Of a stretch of DNA of 64,000 nucleotides, positions 16,906 to 25,132 are shown one piece after another. A program made the translations under genes and the position numbers. Within the stretch, counting starts at the first letter, position 1. Every line of letters begins with the position of its first letter. The notes beneath the pieces were generated by a model. It did no database searches. It was not told where the DNA came from and saw only the letters and a list, made by a program, of their open reading frames with translations. Source of the stretch: Novosphingobium piscinae (GTDB lineage Bacteria > Pseudomonadota > Alphaproteobacteria > Sphingomonadales > Sphingomonadaceae); assembly GCF_014230355.1 (NCBI RefSeq), contig NZ_JACLAX010000009.1:1-64000 (forward strand), read 5' to 3'.

Positions 16906-18543
16906 TCAGCCGCCCGATTGAAGCCGCGCCCGCAAGACCCGTTTGTCCACCTTGGTCGCCGACATCGGCCATTCGCCGTCGGAAACAAAGAGCACCGCTC
17001 TAGGCACCTTGTAGCTCGCGATCTGGCCTTGGCAAAATGCGATGAGTTCAGCTTCGCTGGCATTACATCCAGGACGCAGTTCTACAAATGCCACGGGGAC
17101 CTCATCGAGACGGGGATCGGGACGACCAACCACCTCGGCCAGCTTTACAGCGGGATGGCCGCAAAGATAGGCCTCGACCTCGATTGCTGCCACGTTCTCG
17201 CCGCCTACTTTCAGCATATCTTTGGCGCGGCCATGGAATGACAGTTGGCCATCGGGGGCGCGAGCATAGAGGTCGCCGGTGTGCAGCCACCCCTCGCCAT
17301 CGAGCGCCTCCGCGGTCTTTTCAGGTGACCGGTGGTAACCGTCCATCACGCAGTATCCGCGAACCAGAATCTCACCCACTTGATTGGCAGCGAGTTCCAC
17401 GCCGCTGTCGGGATCGACTATCTTCACCTCGACACCCGGCACGGCTTTTCCCTGGCTGACGGTGCGCTGCTCGGGTGTTTCATCGGGCGAACACAAGGCG
17501 AAGATGCCCGCGGTCTCGGTCATGCCGCAAGCTTGCATGAACTCGGCCTTTGGGAATGTGCGTTGCGCGCGGTCGACCAAGGCTGGGGGAGCGATGAGGA
17601 GCACCTTGCGCAGCGCCGCCAAGCGGCCAGGATGAAACTCCGGATGGTCGAGCAAGGGCTGCAGGATGGCAGGAAACCACGGCCATGCCACGCTGACCCG
17701 CTCACGCTCCATCAACTCGAGGGCGCGGCCCGCATCGAACATCACATCGGTCACGTAGGTCCCGCCCGTACCGATTACGCCGATGAACGGCGCAAGCGAG
17801 CCGATGTGGAAAAGCGGGCCGCCTCCCCAGGTCACATCGTGCTCCCGGGCGCGGAAGCGTCGCCCGGCTCGCTCTACCGGCCCACGCGTTACGGCTTCAT
17901 GGCTGAGTAGGCAGCCCTTCGGATTTGCAGTTGTACCAGAAGTATAGATGATCAGAGCCGTGTCGCGCAGCCGTGTCGCGCGGCGTGCTGCATCGACTCG
18001 GGCGAAAGGCACGCTGTGGGCCGCCTCGATCAGCGCCGATCGGGTCATGAACCCCGCCGGCGCATCGCCTTCTAGCACTACGATGGCGCGCAGCAGGGGA
18101 GCTTCTGCAAGCGACAGCGGAGCATCTGCGCTGCTCGCAGCCAACGATGGCAACGCATTCGTCAGGACTTCGCGGAAGTCGACGTACCGCGTATCTGCTG
18201 CTGTCGTAAGGATCAGCGCAAGGTCGGCATTCTCGATGATGTAGCCGAGTTCTAGGCTCTTGTGTCTGGCATTGAGCGGTACCGCCACGCAGTTGGCGAG
18301 GGCGGTCCCGAAAAGGGCTGTCACGAGTTCCCGGCTGTTGTTCGCTAGGATACCGACCTTGGCCCGAGCGCTGAGACCCAGGCCGAGGATGCCGCGCGCG
18401 ATCTCCGTCGAGGCCTCGTACAGTTCGGCATACGTCAAGGCCAGCCCGGGCATGACGAGCGCACTGCGGTCGGGGTGCGTGGCTGCGCTGCGAACAAGCA
18501 GGTCCGCTAGCGGCGAAACCTCAGACCACTCGGTTGCTAACAA
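16906..18543 (-). CDS. AMP-forming acyl-CoA ligase, candidate for the cyclopentenylacetate (OTE) step
   Basis: This 545-residue ANL-superfamily ligase shows ALIIYTSGTTANPKGCLLSH (P-loop, near 197-216), the A5-type MQACGMTETAG near 338, EGWLHTGDLYARAPDGQLSFHGRAKDMLKVGGENV near 418-452 with the hinge Asp/Arg region, and the C-terminal SATKVDKRVLR with the adenylation lysine. The start appears to be TTG at 18543 with GGGAGAG upstream; no ATG is available nearby. The operator at 18604-18619 lies 61 bp upstream. In the camphor route the acid released by the diketocamphane monooxygenase is activated by a CoA ligase (CamF type) before OTEMO acts. This ligase lies next to the OTEMO-like gene, so it is the obvious candidate, but the acid is not proven. 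Confidence 0.75.
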   Translation of the reverse strand: MLATEWSEVSPLADLLVRSAATHPDRSALVMPGLALTYAELYEASTEIARGILGLGLSARAKVGILANNSRELVTALFGTALANCVAVPLNARHKSLELGYIIENADLALILTTAADTRYVDFREVLTNALPSLAASSADAPLSLAEAPLLRAIVVLEGDAPAGFMTRSALIEAAHSVPFARVDAARRATRLRDTALIIYTSGTTANPKGCLLSHEAVTRGPVERAGRRFRAREHDVTWGGGPLFHIGSLAPFIGVIGTGGTYVTDVMFDAGRALELMERERVSVAWPWFPAILQPLLDHPEFHPGRLAALRKVLLIAPPALVDRAQRTFPKAEFMQACGMTETAGIFALCSPDETPEQRTVSQGKAVPGVEVKIVDPDSGVELAANQVGEILVRGYCVMDGYHRSPEKTAEALDGEGWLHTGDLYARAPDGQLSFHGRAKDMLKVGGENVAAIEVEAYLCGHPAVKLAEVVGRPDPRLDEVPVAFVELRPGCNASEAELIAFCQGQIASYKVPRAVLFVSDGEWPMSATKVDKRVLRARLQSGG

Positions 18544-18576
18544 GGCGAAACTCTCCCGCGCGATCGCTTGTTGGTT

Positions 18577-18619
18577 TCAACATGTAGATTGATGCCCACG
18601 CTGTCAACGGTAATGTTGA
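18577..18619 (-). promoter_or_regulatory. Operator and likely promoter of the acyl-CoA ligase
   Basis: TCAAC at 18604-18608 and GTTGA at 18615-18619 form a perfect TCAAC-N6-GTTGA site. A second copy with one mismatch (TCAAC-N6-ATTGA) lies at 18577-18592. On the minus strand the first site contains TTGACA, a consensus -35, giving a promoter for the ligase gene that starts at 18543. The site sits 17 bp beyond the stop of the upstream monooxygenase gene, so the ligase is separately controlled. Confidence 0.6.
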
Positions 18620-18635
18620 TTGTATATGTGGAGGC

Positions 18636-20273
18636 TCACGCCAGTTCGAAGCCCGCATAGTCATGATAGGCAACCTGCTCACAGCGCTTGCGGTATTCTG
18701 GCCCGCCGCCCACGTGGACCAGCGTGCGCCTGACGACGGTACCGTCCGGTTTGGTCGTGGTCCTGACCCACCAAGCATTCGCTTCGGCCAGCAATGTCCG
18801 CGAGAACTCTTGGTAAATAGACTCGGTCCACTCTTCCTCGGCAGCCTGCGAGGGTTCGGAGAAAGTGAGCCCTTTGGCTGAAAGATAGATGAGCATTTGC
18901 GTGACCCATTCCGCCTGCAGTCCCCCGCAGACGCCGACGTTGCAGAACGCCGATCCGTTGTGCGGCCCGACCAACGTGAAGAAATTGGGGAAGCCGCGCG
19001 CCTGCAGGCCAAGGTAGGTGGAGGGTCCCTCCGCCCAGGCCTCCTTCAGGGGGCGGCCACTCTTACCGCGAATGTCAATGCGGTCGAGCGAGCCTGTCAC
19101 CGCGTCAAAGCCGGTCGCGAAGATGATGACATCAAGCTCATAGAACCCGTCGGCGGTCTGAATGCCAGTCTCCGTGATCCGCTCGATCGGTGCCTCCCGG
19201 ATATCGACGAGGCGCACGTTGTCCTTGTTGAAGGCCTCGTAGTAGTTGGTCTCCATCGGCACGCGCTTGCCGCCAAACGGATGGTCCTTGGGGATCAGCT
19301 TCTCGGCGACTGTTTGGTCCTTAACCCGTTGGCGGATCTTGCCGGCGATGAAGTCAGCGAGGAACTTGTTTGACTCCTTGCTGACGAGAAGGTCACGGAA
19401 GCCGCTGAGCCAGATGCCGTAGCCAGGCTGGTTGTAGAGTTCCTCGAAGAACGCTTCTCGCTCCTCGGCAGGCACGTCGATCGCCTTGCGGCGGTCGCGG
19501 TGATACGGAAAGGCCGTGTCGGTGATCTTCACGTATTCGAGGATGCTGGGGAACCGCGCCTTGATCACCGACATCTCTTCCGCGCTGATCGGCGTGTTAC
19601 CAAGCGGCGTGCACCAGTTGGGCGACCGCTGGAACACGAAAAGTTCGCCCGCGCTCTCTGCCACGATCGGGATGATTTGCACCCCGGTGGCTCCGGTCCC
19701 GATGATCCCGACGCGCTTCCCGGCAAAGTCGATGTCTCGCGGCAGGCCAGCATCATCGACCGGCCAGCGCGATGAGTGGAAGGACTCGCCCTTGAACAAA
19801 TCGATCCCGACGATGTCGGGCATGCGCGTCGCCGAGAGGGGCCCCGTCGCGGAGATCAGGAAGCGGCAAGTGATGACTTCCGACGTGTCGAGGTTCACGG
19901 TCCAGACGTTGGCCTCATCCTGATAGTGAGCGGCCACAACCTTGGTATTGAAGCGGTACAGTCTACGCACATCCATGGCATCAGCTGCGCGATTGGCATA
20001 GCGCAGCATCTCAGGCTGGGCGGCGAACCGCTCCCGCCAATCCCAGTCGGGGATGATGCCCTTCAGGGCGAAGTAGCCATAGGCATAGCTCTCGGTGTCG
20101 AGCCTGCAGCCCGGATAGCGGTTCCAGAACCAAGTTCCTCCCACGTCTGCGCCAGCTTCAATTCCGCAAACGGAAAGGCCGGCCTGCTCCAGCAGGTAAG
20201 TCTGGTAGATGCCGGTGACCCCGGCGCCGATGACAACAACATCGAACTGAGGCTTCTGCTCACCGCTTACCAT
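18636..20273 (-). CDS. camG: Type I Baeyer-Villiger monooxygenase, OTEMO (CamG)-like
   Basis: The 545-residue flavoprotein has the FAD motif GAGVTG (16-21), the Baeyer-Villiger fingerprint F160-KG-xxx-H166-xxx-W170-P171 and the NADPH motif GTGATG (192-197). Its length and long blocks (WNRYPGCRLDTESYAYGYFA, GYGIWLSGFRDLL, ATGFDAVTGSLDRIDIRGK, and a C-terminus ending GFELA) match my recollection of 2-oxo-delta3-4,5,5-trimethylcyclopentenylacetyl-CoA monooxygenase of P. putida almost throughout. That enzyme inserts oxygen into the cyclopentenone ring of the CoA ester, leading to a trimethylated pimelyl-CoA. The start ATG (complement of 20271-20273) has AAGGTGG upstream. The promoter at 20324-20351 carries the GAATA-N4-TATTC palindrome. 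This is the strongest single pointer to a camphor-type pathway. Confidence 0.9.
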   Translation of the reverse strand: MVSGEQKPQFDVVVIGAGVTGIYQTYLLEQAGLSVCGIEAGADVGGTWFWNRYPGCRLDTESYAYGYFALKGIIPDWDWRERFAAQPEMLRYANRAADAMDVRRLYRFNTKVVAAHYQDEANVWTVNLDTSEVITCRFLISATGPLSATRMPDIVGIDLFKGESFHSSRWPVDDAGLPRDIDFAGKRVGIIGTGATGVQIIPIVAESAGELFVFQRSPNWCTPLGNTPISAEEMSVIKARFPSILEYVKITDTAFPYHRDRRKAIDVPAEEREAFFEELYNQPGYGIWLSGFRDLLVSKESNKFLADFIAGKIRQRVKDQTVAEKLIPKDHPFGGKRVPMETNYYEAFNKDNVRLVDIREAPIERITETGIQTADGFYELDVIIFATGFDAVTGSLDRIDIRGKSGRPLKEAWAEGPSTYLGLQARGFPNFFTLVGPHNGSAFCNVGVCGGLQAEWVTQMLIYLSAKGLTFSEPSQAAEEEWTESIYQEFSRTLLAEANAWWVRTTTKPDGTVVRRTLVHVGGGPEYRKRCEQVAYHDYAGFELA

Positions 20274-20323
20274 TGGACCACCTTCGCGATTCCGTCAGCG
20301 GAACGGCCCGCTGCGTCAAAAAT

Positions 20324-20351
20324 ACTCTAACGAATATGGATATTCGGTCAA
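20324..20351 (-). promoter_or_regulatory. Promoter of the OTEMO-like gene with embedded palindrome
   Basis: On the minus strand TTGACC (complement of 20346-20351) is followed by the 16-bp palindrome CGAATATGGATATTCG (20331-20346) and then TAGAGT (complement of 20324-20329) as a -10-like element, 16-17 bp from the -35. The GAATA-N4-TATTC core lies between -35 and -10 and recurs in the same position upstream of the gene at 21739. Confidence 0.7.
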
Positions 20352-20480
20352 GAATAAAATTCCGCGCGTCATGCCCGCCGCAGCACCGCATGGCGCGGGC
20401 TAGGTGTACTCAGCGTGAGGAGTCAGCCAGACGACCTCAGGCAGGTTAGCAGAAAAATAAGGTGACCCTGGCGCCCTGGG

Positions 20481-21122
20481 TCAGGGAGAACCCGCAGCGT
20501 GCACTGCCGAGGGATCGCTGACGCCTACTGTTCTGAGCGCCAATACCGCCAGTTCAGCCGCTACCGCTTCGGCATCCCAACGGCCGTCCGGTTGAAACCA
20601 AGTGAACGCCCAGGACGCCATCCCCCCCAGTGCAGAGGCTGCAAGCGAGGGATCGGAAAGCGCAAATTGTCCGCTGCTTGCGCCCTCGGTCAGCAACCCT
20701 CGCAGCATGCGGTGGAAATGGTGTTTAGACTCGTTGATGGCATCGCCTTCCGCAGCAGGTAGACTTTTGGCCTCCCTAAAATATAGTGCGACTTCACGGC
20801 GATGCTCGATCTGTAGCTTCACGAAATAGCGTATGACTTGCGCCAGACGAGCTGCAGGGTCGCCGATGAGCGTCGTGCTGTAGGCAACGGTCTTGTCTGC
20901 AGCCGTAGCTCCTGCCCGGCACACGTGCACGAGCAATTCCGCTTTGTTGCGGAATCGCGAATAAATGAACTGTTTCGTGACACCGAGCTCTTCTGCGATC
21001 GACTCAAGTGAGGTTGCGTCATAGCCCTTCTCAAAGAACTGTCGCACAGCCTCCTCGAGGATCCGGCGTCGCTTGATCTCGTCGACTTCCGCCTTGATAG
21101 GATTAATCTCAACTGTGGGCAT
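20481..21122 (-). CDS. TetR-family regulator, likely controlling the flanking promoters
   Basis: The start is taken as the ATG complementing 21120-21122 (MPTVEINPIK), which has GAGAAG seven bases upstream; an ATG at 21140 is possible. The 213-residue protein has KRRRILEEAVRQFFEKGYDATSLESIAEELGVTKQFIYSRFRNKAELLVHVC, a standard TetR HTH, and a C-terminal helical domain with WAFTWFQPDGRWD near the end, typical of the group that often controls acyl-CoA and terpenoid catabolism. It lies between the OTEMO-like gene and the divergent crotonase operon, whose promoters share GAATA-N4-TATTC. It is therefore the most economical regulator of both. Its own promoter region shows no copy of that motif. Confidence 0.8.
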   Translation of the reverse strand: MPTVEINPIKAEVDEIKRRRILEEAVRQFFEKGYDATSLESIAEELGVTKQFIYSRFRNKAELLVHVCRAGATAADKTVAYSTTLIGDPAARLAQVIRYFVKLQIEHRREVALYFREAKSLPAAEGDAINESKHHFHRMLRGLLTEGASSGQFALSDPSLAASALGGMASWAFTWFQPDGRWDAEAVAAELAVLALRTVGVSDPSAVHAAGSP

Positions 21123-21552
21123 GGGAAGGCTTCTCGACATTGGGCCCAGCGCAAACCAGTTTGCGTGTTTAGATTGGCGCAGACCAGTAGGGCTTATCCA
21201 GGGCAGCTGACAACTGCCGAGGATCGTCTTGGCGGTCAAGCGACTCAGCGAAGCGCGACAAGTTTGTTCCGTGCAAGGGCTGGGCTTTCGCTGAAAAAGG
21301 CAGGAGCGCGTCTTCAAGGCAATTCATGGAAACAAGTGGACGGCCTACCATTCCAGCCGGCCGGTACCGCGGCTGCTAACCGAGACAGGTCTCTGCCGGC
21401 CAGGTAGACAGCCCGAGACCTGCGTTGCTGTTCGTAGCTTTAGGCTGTTGACGCTCGCTGTATCGCTGGGGACTTCGGCGTAAATCCAGGCGCAAGCTGA
21501 TGGCTATGCTAAGCAGGCCATATCTCGCGCAAGCCCGCAGACAATGGTATTC
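21123..21552. other. Intergenic stretch without a recognised gene
   Basis: Between the TetR start and the promoter at 21553 no frame has a plausible start and family signature. The stretch probably contains the leftward promoter of the TetR gene, but no palindrome matching the two cluster operators was found here. Confidence 0.4.
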
Positions 21553-21581
21553 TTGACAGAATATATTTATTCTCGTACGAA
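21553..21581 (+). promoter_or_regulatory. Promoter with operator between -35 and -10
   Basis: TTGACA at 21553-21558 and TACGAA at 21576-21581 are 17 bp apart. Between them lies AGAATA-TATT-TATTCT (21558-21573), giving GAATA-N4-TATTC directly after the -35. The spacing and order match the promoter of the OTEMO-like gene at 20324-20351, so a single repressor probably controls both. Confidence 0.75.
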
Positions 21582-21630
21582 TTTTATCTGATTGGATGCG
21601 ATGTGGCTGAAACGGACCCCGGCGCGCTAC

Positions 21631-21693
21631 GGAAGCCGGAAGCCGGAAGCCGGAAGCCGGAAGCCGGAAGCCGGAAGCCGGAAGACGGCAGCC
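21631..21693 (+). repeat. Heptanucleotide tandem repeat (GGAAGCC x7 plus two variants)
   Basis: Seven perfect copies of GGAAGCC run from 21631 to 21679, followed by the variants GGAAGAC and GGCAGCC to 21693. The array lies between the promoter (21553-21581) and the probable GTG start at 21739, in the leader. A frame from 21592 reads through it as degenerate GSRKPEA units. Because seven is not a multiple of three, copy-number change would shift that frame. Confidence 0.9.
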
Positions 21694-21738
21694 GGCAGCG
21701 GGCTGGCTGGTCGGTTGAGATTTGCAAGGGCTAGCAAA

Positions 21739-22821
21739 GTGAGCGAAGAGGTTCTTGCGCTTGTTGACGGAGCTGTTGGGCGAATATCTCTAAACCGACC
21801 CCGTGCTCTTCACGCGCTAACAACCCGTATGGTGAAAACGATCACGAACGCCCTGCTGTGCTGGCGAGGGCGCACAGATATTCAGGCGGTGCTGATAGAC
21901 CATTCCGCGGAGCCCGATGATGACGCGAAGCGCTCACGCGGGTTCTGTGCCGGCGGCGATATCAATCTGCTCCGTCGCAGCGCGATCGAGGACAACGGCA
22001 GGGAAGGTCGTCGATTCTTCTTTGACGAATATCGTCTGAACCATCTCCTTTACATGTACGAGTCCGGCTTTGGTGGGCAGCCCATCGTCGCGTTCATGGA
22101 CGGTGTCACCATGGGTGGCGGCGTGGGTATCTCGCAGCCGGCCCGGTTCCGCGTGGCTACGGAGAATACGCGCCTTGCCATGCCGGAAAGTGGCATCGGT
22201 TTATTCCCTGATGTCGGCGGCGGATGGTATCTGTCTCGCCTGGCGGGCCGGCTTGGACAATACCTTGCGCTGACCGGAGCTCGCCTCGATGGCGCCGAAT
22301 GTATGTGGGCAGGGCTTGCCAGCCACTACCTCCCGGCCGAGCAGATCGAAGTAGCTAAGGCACGTCTAGTCTTTGGTGAAACGCCGGAAAACGTGCTCGG
22401 GGATCTGTCAGTAAACCCGCCTGAGCCTGCGCTGGCGCGCTATGCCGGTGACATTGAACGCCTATTTGCCAGCGACCAACTTGATGAGATCATCGCTACG
22501 ACTGCAGCTGAAGGTGGAGCCTTTGCCGCGAGCATTCTCGACAAGCTTAGGGCCAAGAGTCCGACGTCGTGCAAAGTCGCGCTGAGGCAGCTGGCGACCA
22601 GTCTGAAGCTCCCAGACTTCGCTGCAAACATGGCCATGGAATATCGGTTAGCTGCGCGCGTGCTCGTCATGCCGGATTTTGCCGAAGGGGTCCGCGCGAT
22701 GATTGTCGACAAGGACAACGCTCCACTTTGGTCGCCCTCGACCTCAGAAGCGGTGAGCCCCGCCACGCTTGATGCAATCTTCAATCACCTGCCACAACAT
22801 GAAGAATGGACTCCGCTGTGA
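21739..22821 (+). CDS. 3-hydroxyisobutyryl-CoA hydrolase-like crotonase
   Basis: I place the start at GTG 21739, which has AAGGG eight bases upstream and begins where crotonases normally begin ([23 protein letters not shown]); this gives 360 residues, the usual size of the HIBCH group. The diagnostic blocks are [62 protein letters not shown] and GARLDGAE, with the catalytic Glu in MPESGIG and Asp in LFPDVGG. HIBCH removes CoA from 3-hydroxyisobutyryl-CoA in valine and isobutyryl-CoA breakdown. Camphor beta-oxidation is expected to yield isobutyryl-CoA, so the enzyme suits the end of the pathway. It shares the palindrome-bearing promoter type with the OTEMO-like gene. A longer product from 21592 would include the repeat and is less likely. 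Confidence 0.8.
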   Translation: MSEEVLALVDGAVGRISLNRPRALHALTTRMVKTITNALLCWRGRTDIQAVLIDHSAEPDDDAKRSRGFCAGGDINLLRRSAIEDNGREGRRFFFDEYRLNHLLYMYESGFGGQPIVAFMDGVTMGGGVGISQPARFRVATENTRLAMPESGIGLFPDVGGGWYLSRLAGRLGQYLALTGARLDGAECMWAGLASHYLPAEQIEVAKARLVFGETPENVLGDLSVNPPEPALARYAGDIERLFASDQLDEIIATTAAEGGAFAASILDKLRAKSPTSCKVALRQLATSLKLPDFAANMAMEYRLAARVLVMPDFAEGVRAMIVDKDNAPLWSPSTSEAVSPATLDAIFNHLPQHEEWTPL

Positions 22822-23600
22822 CTTATGAAACTATCTTGGTTGAGACATTTGGCGCAGTGACGCTTATCACGATCAATCGCCCCAAGGCCCTGAACGCGCT
22901 CAATTCCCAAGTCTGTGCCGAGCTCGTGAGAGCGTTTGCGACATTTGAGGCTGACGAAGCCCAAGGGTGCGCTGTGCTGACCGGCAGTGGCGATAAGGCA
23001 TTCGCTGCGGGCGCGGATATCAAGGAAATGGCGGACAAGCGCGCGGCGGAATTCTTTCTCGCAGACTTCTTCGCCGATTGGCAGTCGCGTTTAGTCAAGT
23101 CGACGCGCAAGCCATGGATCGCCGCAGTGAATGGCTTCGCGCTCGGTGGCGGATGCGAGCTCGCCATGATGGCCGACTTTATCATTGCGGCCGATTGCGC
23201 CAAATTTGGTCAACCCGAGATCAAGCTAGGTGTTGCTCCGGGAATGGGCGGGTCCCAGCGGCTCACTCGCGCCGTTGGTAAAGCTAAGGCGATGGAGATG
23301 TGCTTGACGGGTCGGATGATGGACGCCGCAGAAGCCGAGCGGAGTGGCCTAGTAACGCGGGTCGTGCCCCTGAAGGAGCTTGCAGAAGATGCACTTCGCA
23401 CCGCAAATCTTATCGCCAGTATGCCGCGCATGGCTGCGATGGTGAATAAGGAAATGGTCAACACCGCGTTCGAGACCACTCTGGAACAGGCCTTGGTTAG
23501 CGAACGGCGCCTGTTCCAGATACTGACCGCTACACAAGACAAGGCGGAAGGCATGGAAGCATTCATCAAGAAGCGTCCAGCAGTTTGGCAAGGCCGCTGA
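22806..23600 (+). CDS. Enoyl-CoA hydratase
   Basis: The gene overlaps the preceding one by 16 bases, indicating translational coupling; a GTG at 22818 is an alternative start. The 264-residue protein is a textbook enoyl-CoA hydratase: [37 protein letters not shown], the oxyanion and first-glutamate block [21 protein letters not shown], and the second glutamate in [19 protein letters not shown]. Both catalytic glutamates are present. Paired with an HIBCH homologue it could hydrate methacrylyl-CoA to 3-hydroxyisobutyryl-CoA, or serve general beta-oxidation of the ring-cleaved acid. The pairing and shared promoter are seen in the sequence; the specific substrate is inferred. Confidence 0.85.
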   Translation: MDSAVTYETILVETFGAVTLITINRPKALNALNSQVCAELVRAFATFEADEAQGCAVLTGSGDKAFAAGADIKEMADKRAAEFFLADFFADWQSRLVKSTRKPWIAAVNGFALGGGCELAMMADFIIAADCAKFGQPEIKLGVAPGMGGSQRLTRAVGKAKAMEMCLTGRMMDAAEAERSGLVTRVVPLKELAEDALRTANLIASMPRMAAMVNKEMVNTAFETTLEQALVSERRLFQILTATQDKAEGMEAFIKKRPAVWQGR

Positions 23601-23902
23601 GCGTCGCGAGCCTTTATCGATTGTCACGTGCGCACCGGAAACAAAGTGCCCCTAGGCTGCTCCCAAAGCATGACAGCGTCGGATGCTTACACCAGGCAAG
23701 CGTTACCTGACGCCTGCCTGGTGGTGAAAATTTGGGCTGCTGGACGCATCAGTGGCCGCATGCAGACTCTAGAGAACGGGTTCGAGTTTGCTTCCGAGAA
23801 ACAAGTCATTCTCGAGCTGTGAACCACCAGCCCAAGCTTCAAACGGCAGCGAGTTACGCCGGTGCATACATGTTGGTACCGAACCGAAAAGAGGGTCGAA
23901 TC
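23601..23902. other. Intergenic stretch with a 9-bp inverted repeat
   Basis: No gene is recognised. CACCAGGCA (23690-23698) and TGCCTGGTG (23715-23723) form a perfect 9-bp stem with a 16-base loop, which could be a weak terminator or attenuator after the crotonase operon, although no T-run follows. GC content and codon use rise sharply in the next gene. Confidence 0.45.
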
Positions 23903-25132
23903 ATGAGCGGAGCGGAAGTGGTCATCGTCGGGGCCGGCCATGCCGGCGCCCAGGCGGCGCTGGTGCTGCGCCAGGCGGGCTTCACCGGCTCGGTAACCAT
24001 GATCGGGCGCGAGAGCGAGCCGCCCTATGAGCGCCCGCCGCTGTCGAAGGAATACTTCGCCCGCGAGAAGACCTTCGACCGGCTCTACATCCGCCCGCCG
24101 CAGTTCTGGGGCGAGAAGGACGTGGCGCTGAAGCTGGGGGTCGAGGTCACCGCGGTCGATCCCGCGGGCAAGGTCCTGACCCTGTCCGACGGCACCGCCT
24201 TCACCTATGGCACGCTGATCTGGGCCACCGGCGGCGATCCGCGCAAGCTGACTTGCGCCGGGGCGGACCTCGCCGGGGTCCACGCGGTGCGCACCCGCGC
24301 CGACTGCGACCAGCTGATGGGCGAGATCGACGGCGGGGTGAAGCGCATCGTGGTGATCGGCGGCGGCTACATCGGGCTCGAGGCGGCCGCCGTGCTGACC
24401 AAGCTCGGCTGCCATGTCACCCTGCTGGAAGCCTTGCCCCGCGTGCTCGCCCGCGTCGCGGGGCCCGAGCTCTCGGCTTTCTACGAGGCTGAGCACCGCG
24501 CCCACGGGGTCGACCTGCGCACCGGCGTGGCGGTGGACTGCCTCGTCGGAGAGGGCCGCGTCACGGGCGTGAAGCTCGCCGACGGCAGCGTGATCCCGGC
24601 CGAGGCGGTGATCGTGGGGATCGGCATCGTCCCAGCGGTGAGCCCGCTGATCGCGGCCGGTGCCGCGGGCGGCAACGGAGTGGAGATCGACGAGTACTGC
24701 CGCACCTCGCTGCCCGATGTCTACGCCGTGGGCGACTGCGCGAGCTTCGCCTGCGACTATGCCGGCGGCATGGTGATGCGGGTGGAATCGGTCCAGAACG
24801 CCAACGACCAGGCCGCCTGCGTGGCCAGGGCGATCTGCGGCGAGGCCAAGCCCTACCGGGCACTGCCGTGGTTTTGGTCGAACCAGTACGACCTCAAGCT
24901 GCAGACCGCGGGCATCTCGGCGGGCTACGACCAGGCCGTACTGCGCGGCAACCCCGACGACCGCTCGTTCTCGGTCGCCTACCTCAAGCAGGGCAAGTTC
25001 ATCGCGATGGACTGCGTCAACGCGGTCAAGGACTATGTCCAGGCGCGCAAGCTGGTCGAGCTGGGAGCGGTGGTCGATCCGGCGGCTCTGGCCGATGCCA
25101 CGGTGGCACTGAAAGAACTCGCGGCGATGTAA
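23903..25132 (+). CDS. NADH:ferredoxin reductase, putidaredoxin-reductase-like
   Basis: ATG 23903 has GAGGG at 23891-23895. The 409-residue flavoprotein shows the FAD motif [14 protein letters not shown] at the N-terminus, the [10 protein letters not shown] block near 44, ATGGDPRKL near 108, the NAD motif [14 protein letters not shown] near 150, and the second FAD region [11 protein letters not shown] near 275. This is the reductase type that feeds 2Fe-2S ferredoxins of class I P450s and dioxygenases (CamA, ArR, ThcD). It is the likely electron source for the P450cam-like enzyme 17 kb upstream, or for the P450 at 45276. No ferredoxin gene adjoins it. Its third-position GC is visibly higher than in the crotonases before it, so it may have a different history. 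Confidence 0.85.
   Translation: MSGAEVVIVGAGHAGAQAALVLRQAGFTGSVTMIGRESEPPYERPPLSKEYFAREKTFDRLYIRPPQFWGEKDVALKLGVEVTAVDPAGKVLTLSDGTAFTYGTLIWATGGDPRKLTCAGADLAGVHAVRTRADCDQLMGEIDGGVKRIVVIGGGYIGLEAAAVLTKLGCHVTLLEALPRVLARVAGPELSAFYEAEHRAHGVDLRTGVAVDCLVGEGRVTGVKLADGSVIPAEAVIVGIGIVPAVSPLIAAGAAGGNGVEIDEYCRTSLPDVYAVGDCASFACDYAGGMVMRVESVQNANDQAACVARAICGEAKPYRALPWFWSNQYDLKLQTAGISAGYDQAVLRGNPDDRSFSVAYLKQGKFIAMDCVNAVKDYVQARKLVELGAVVDPAALADATVALKELAAM

Noticed and set aside
21592..21738. N-terminal extension of the HIBCH-like protein through the heptad repeats
   Set aside because: The extension encodes low-complexity GSRKPEA units and family similarity starts at the GTG 21739, which has its own ribosome-binding site.
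23628..23822. Small 64-codon gene between the crotonase and the ferredoxin reductase
   Set aside because: No ribosome-binding site, no family similarity, and the frame runs through the inverted repeat at 23690-23723.
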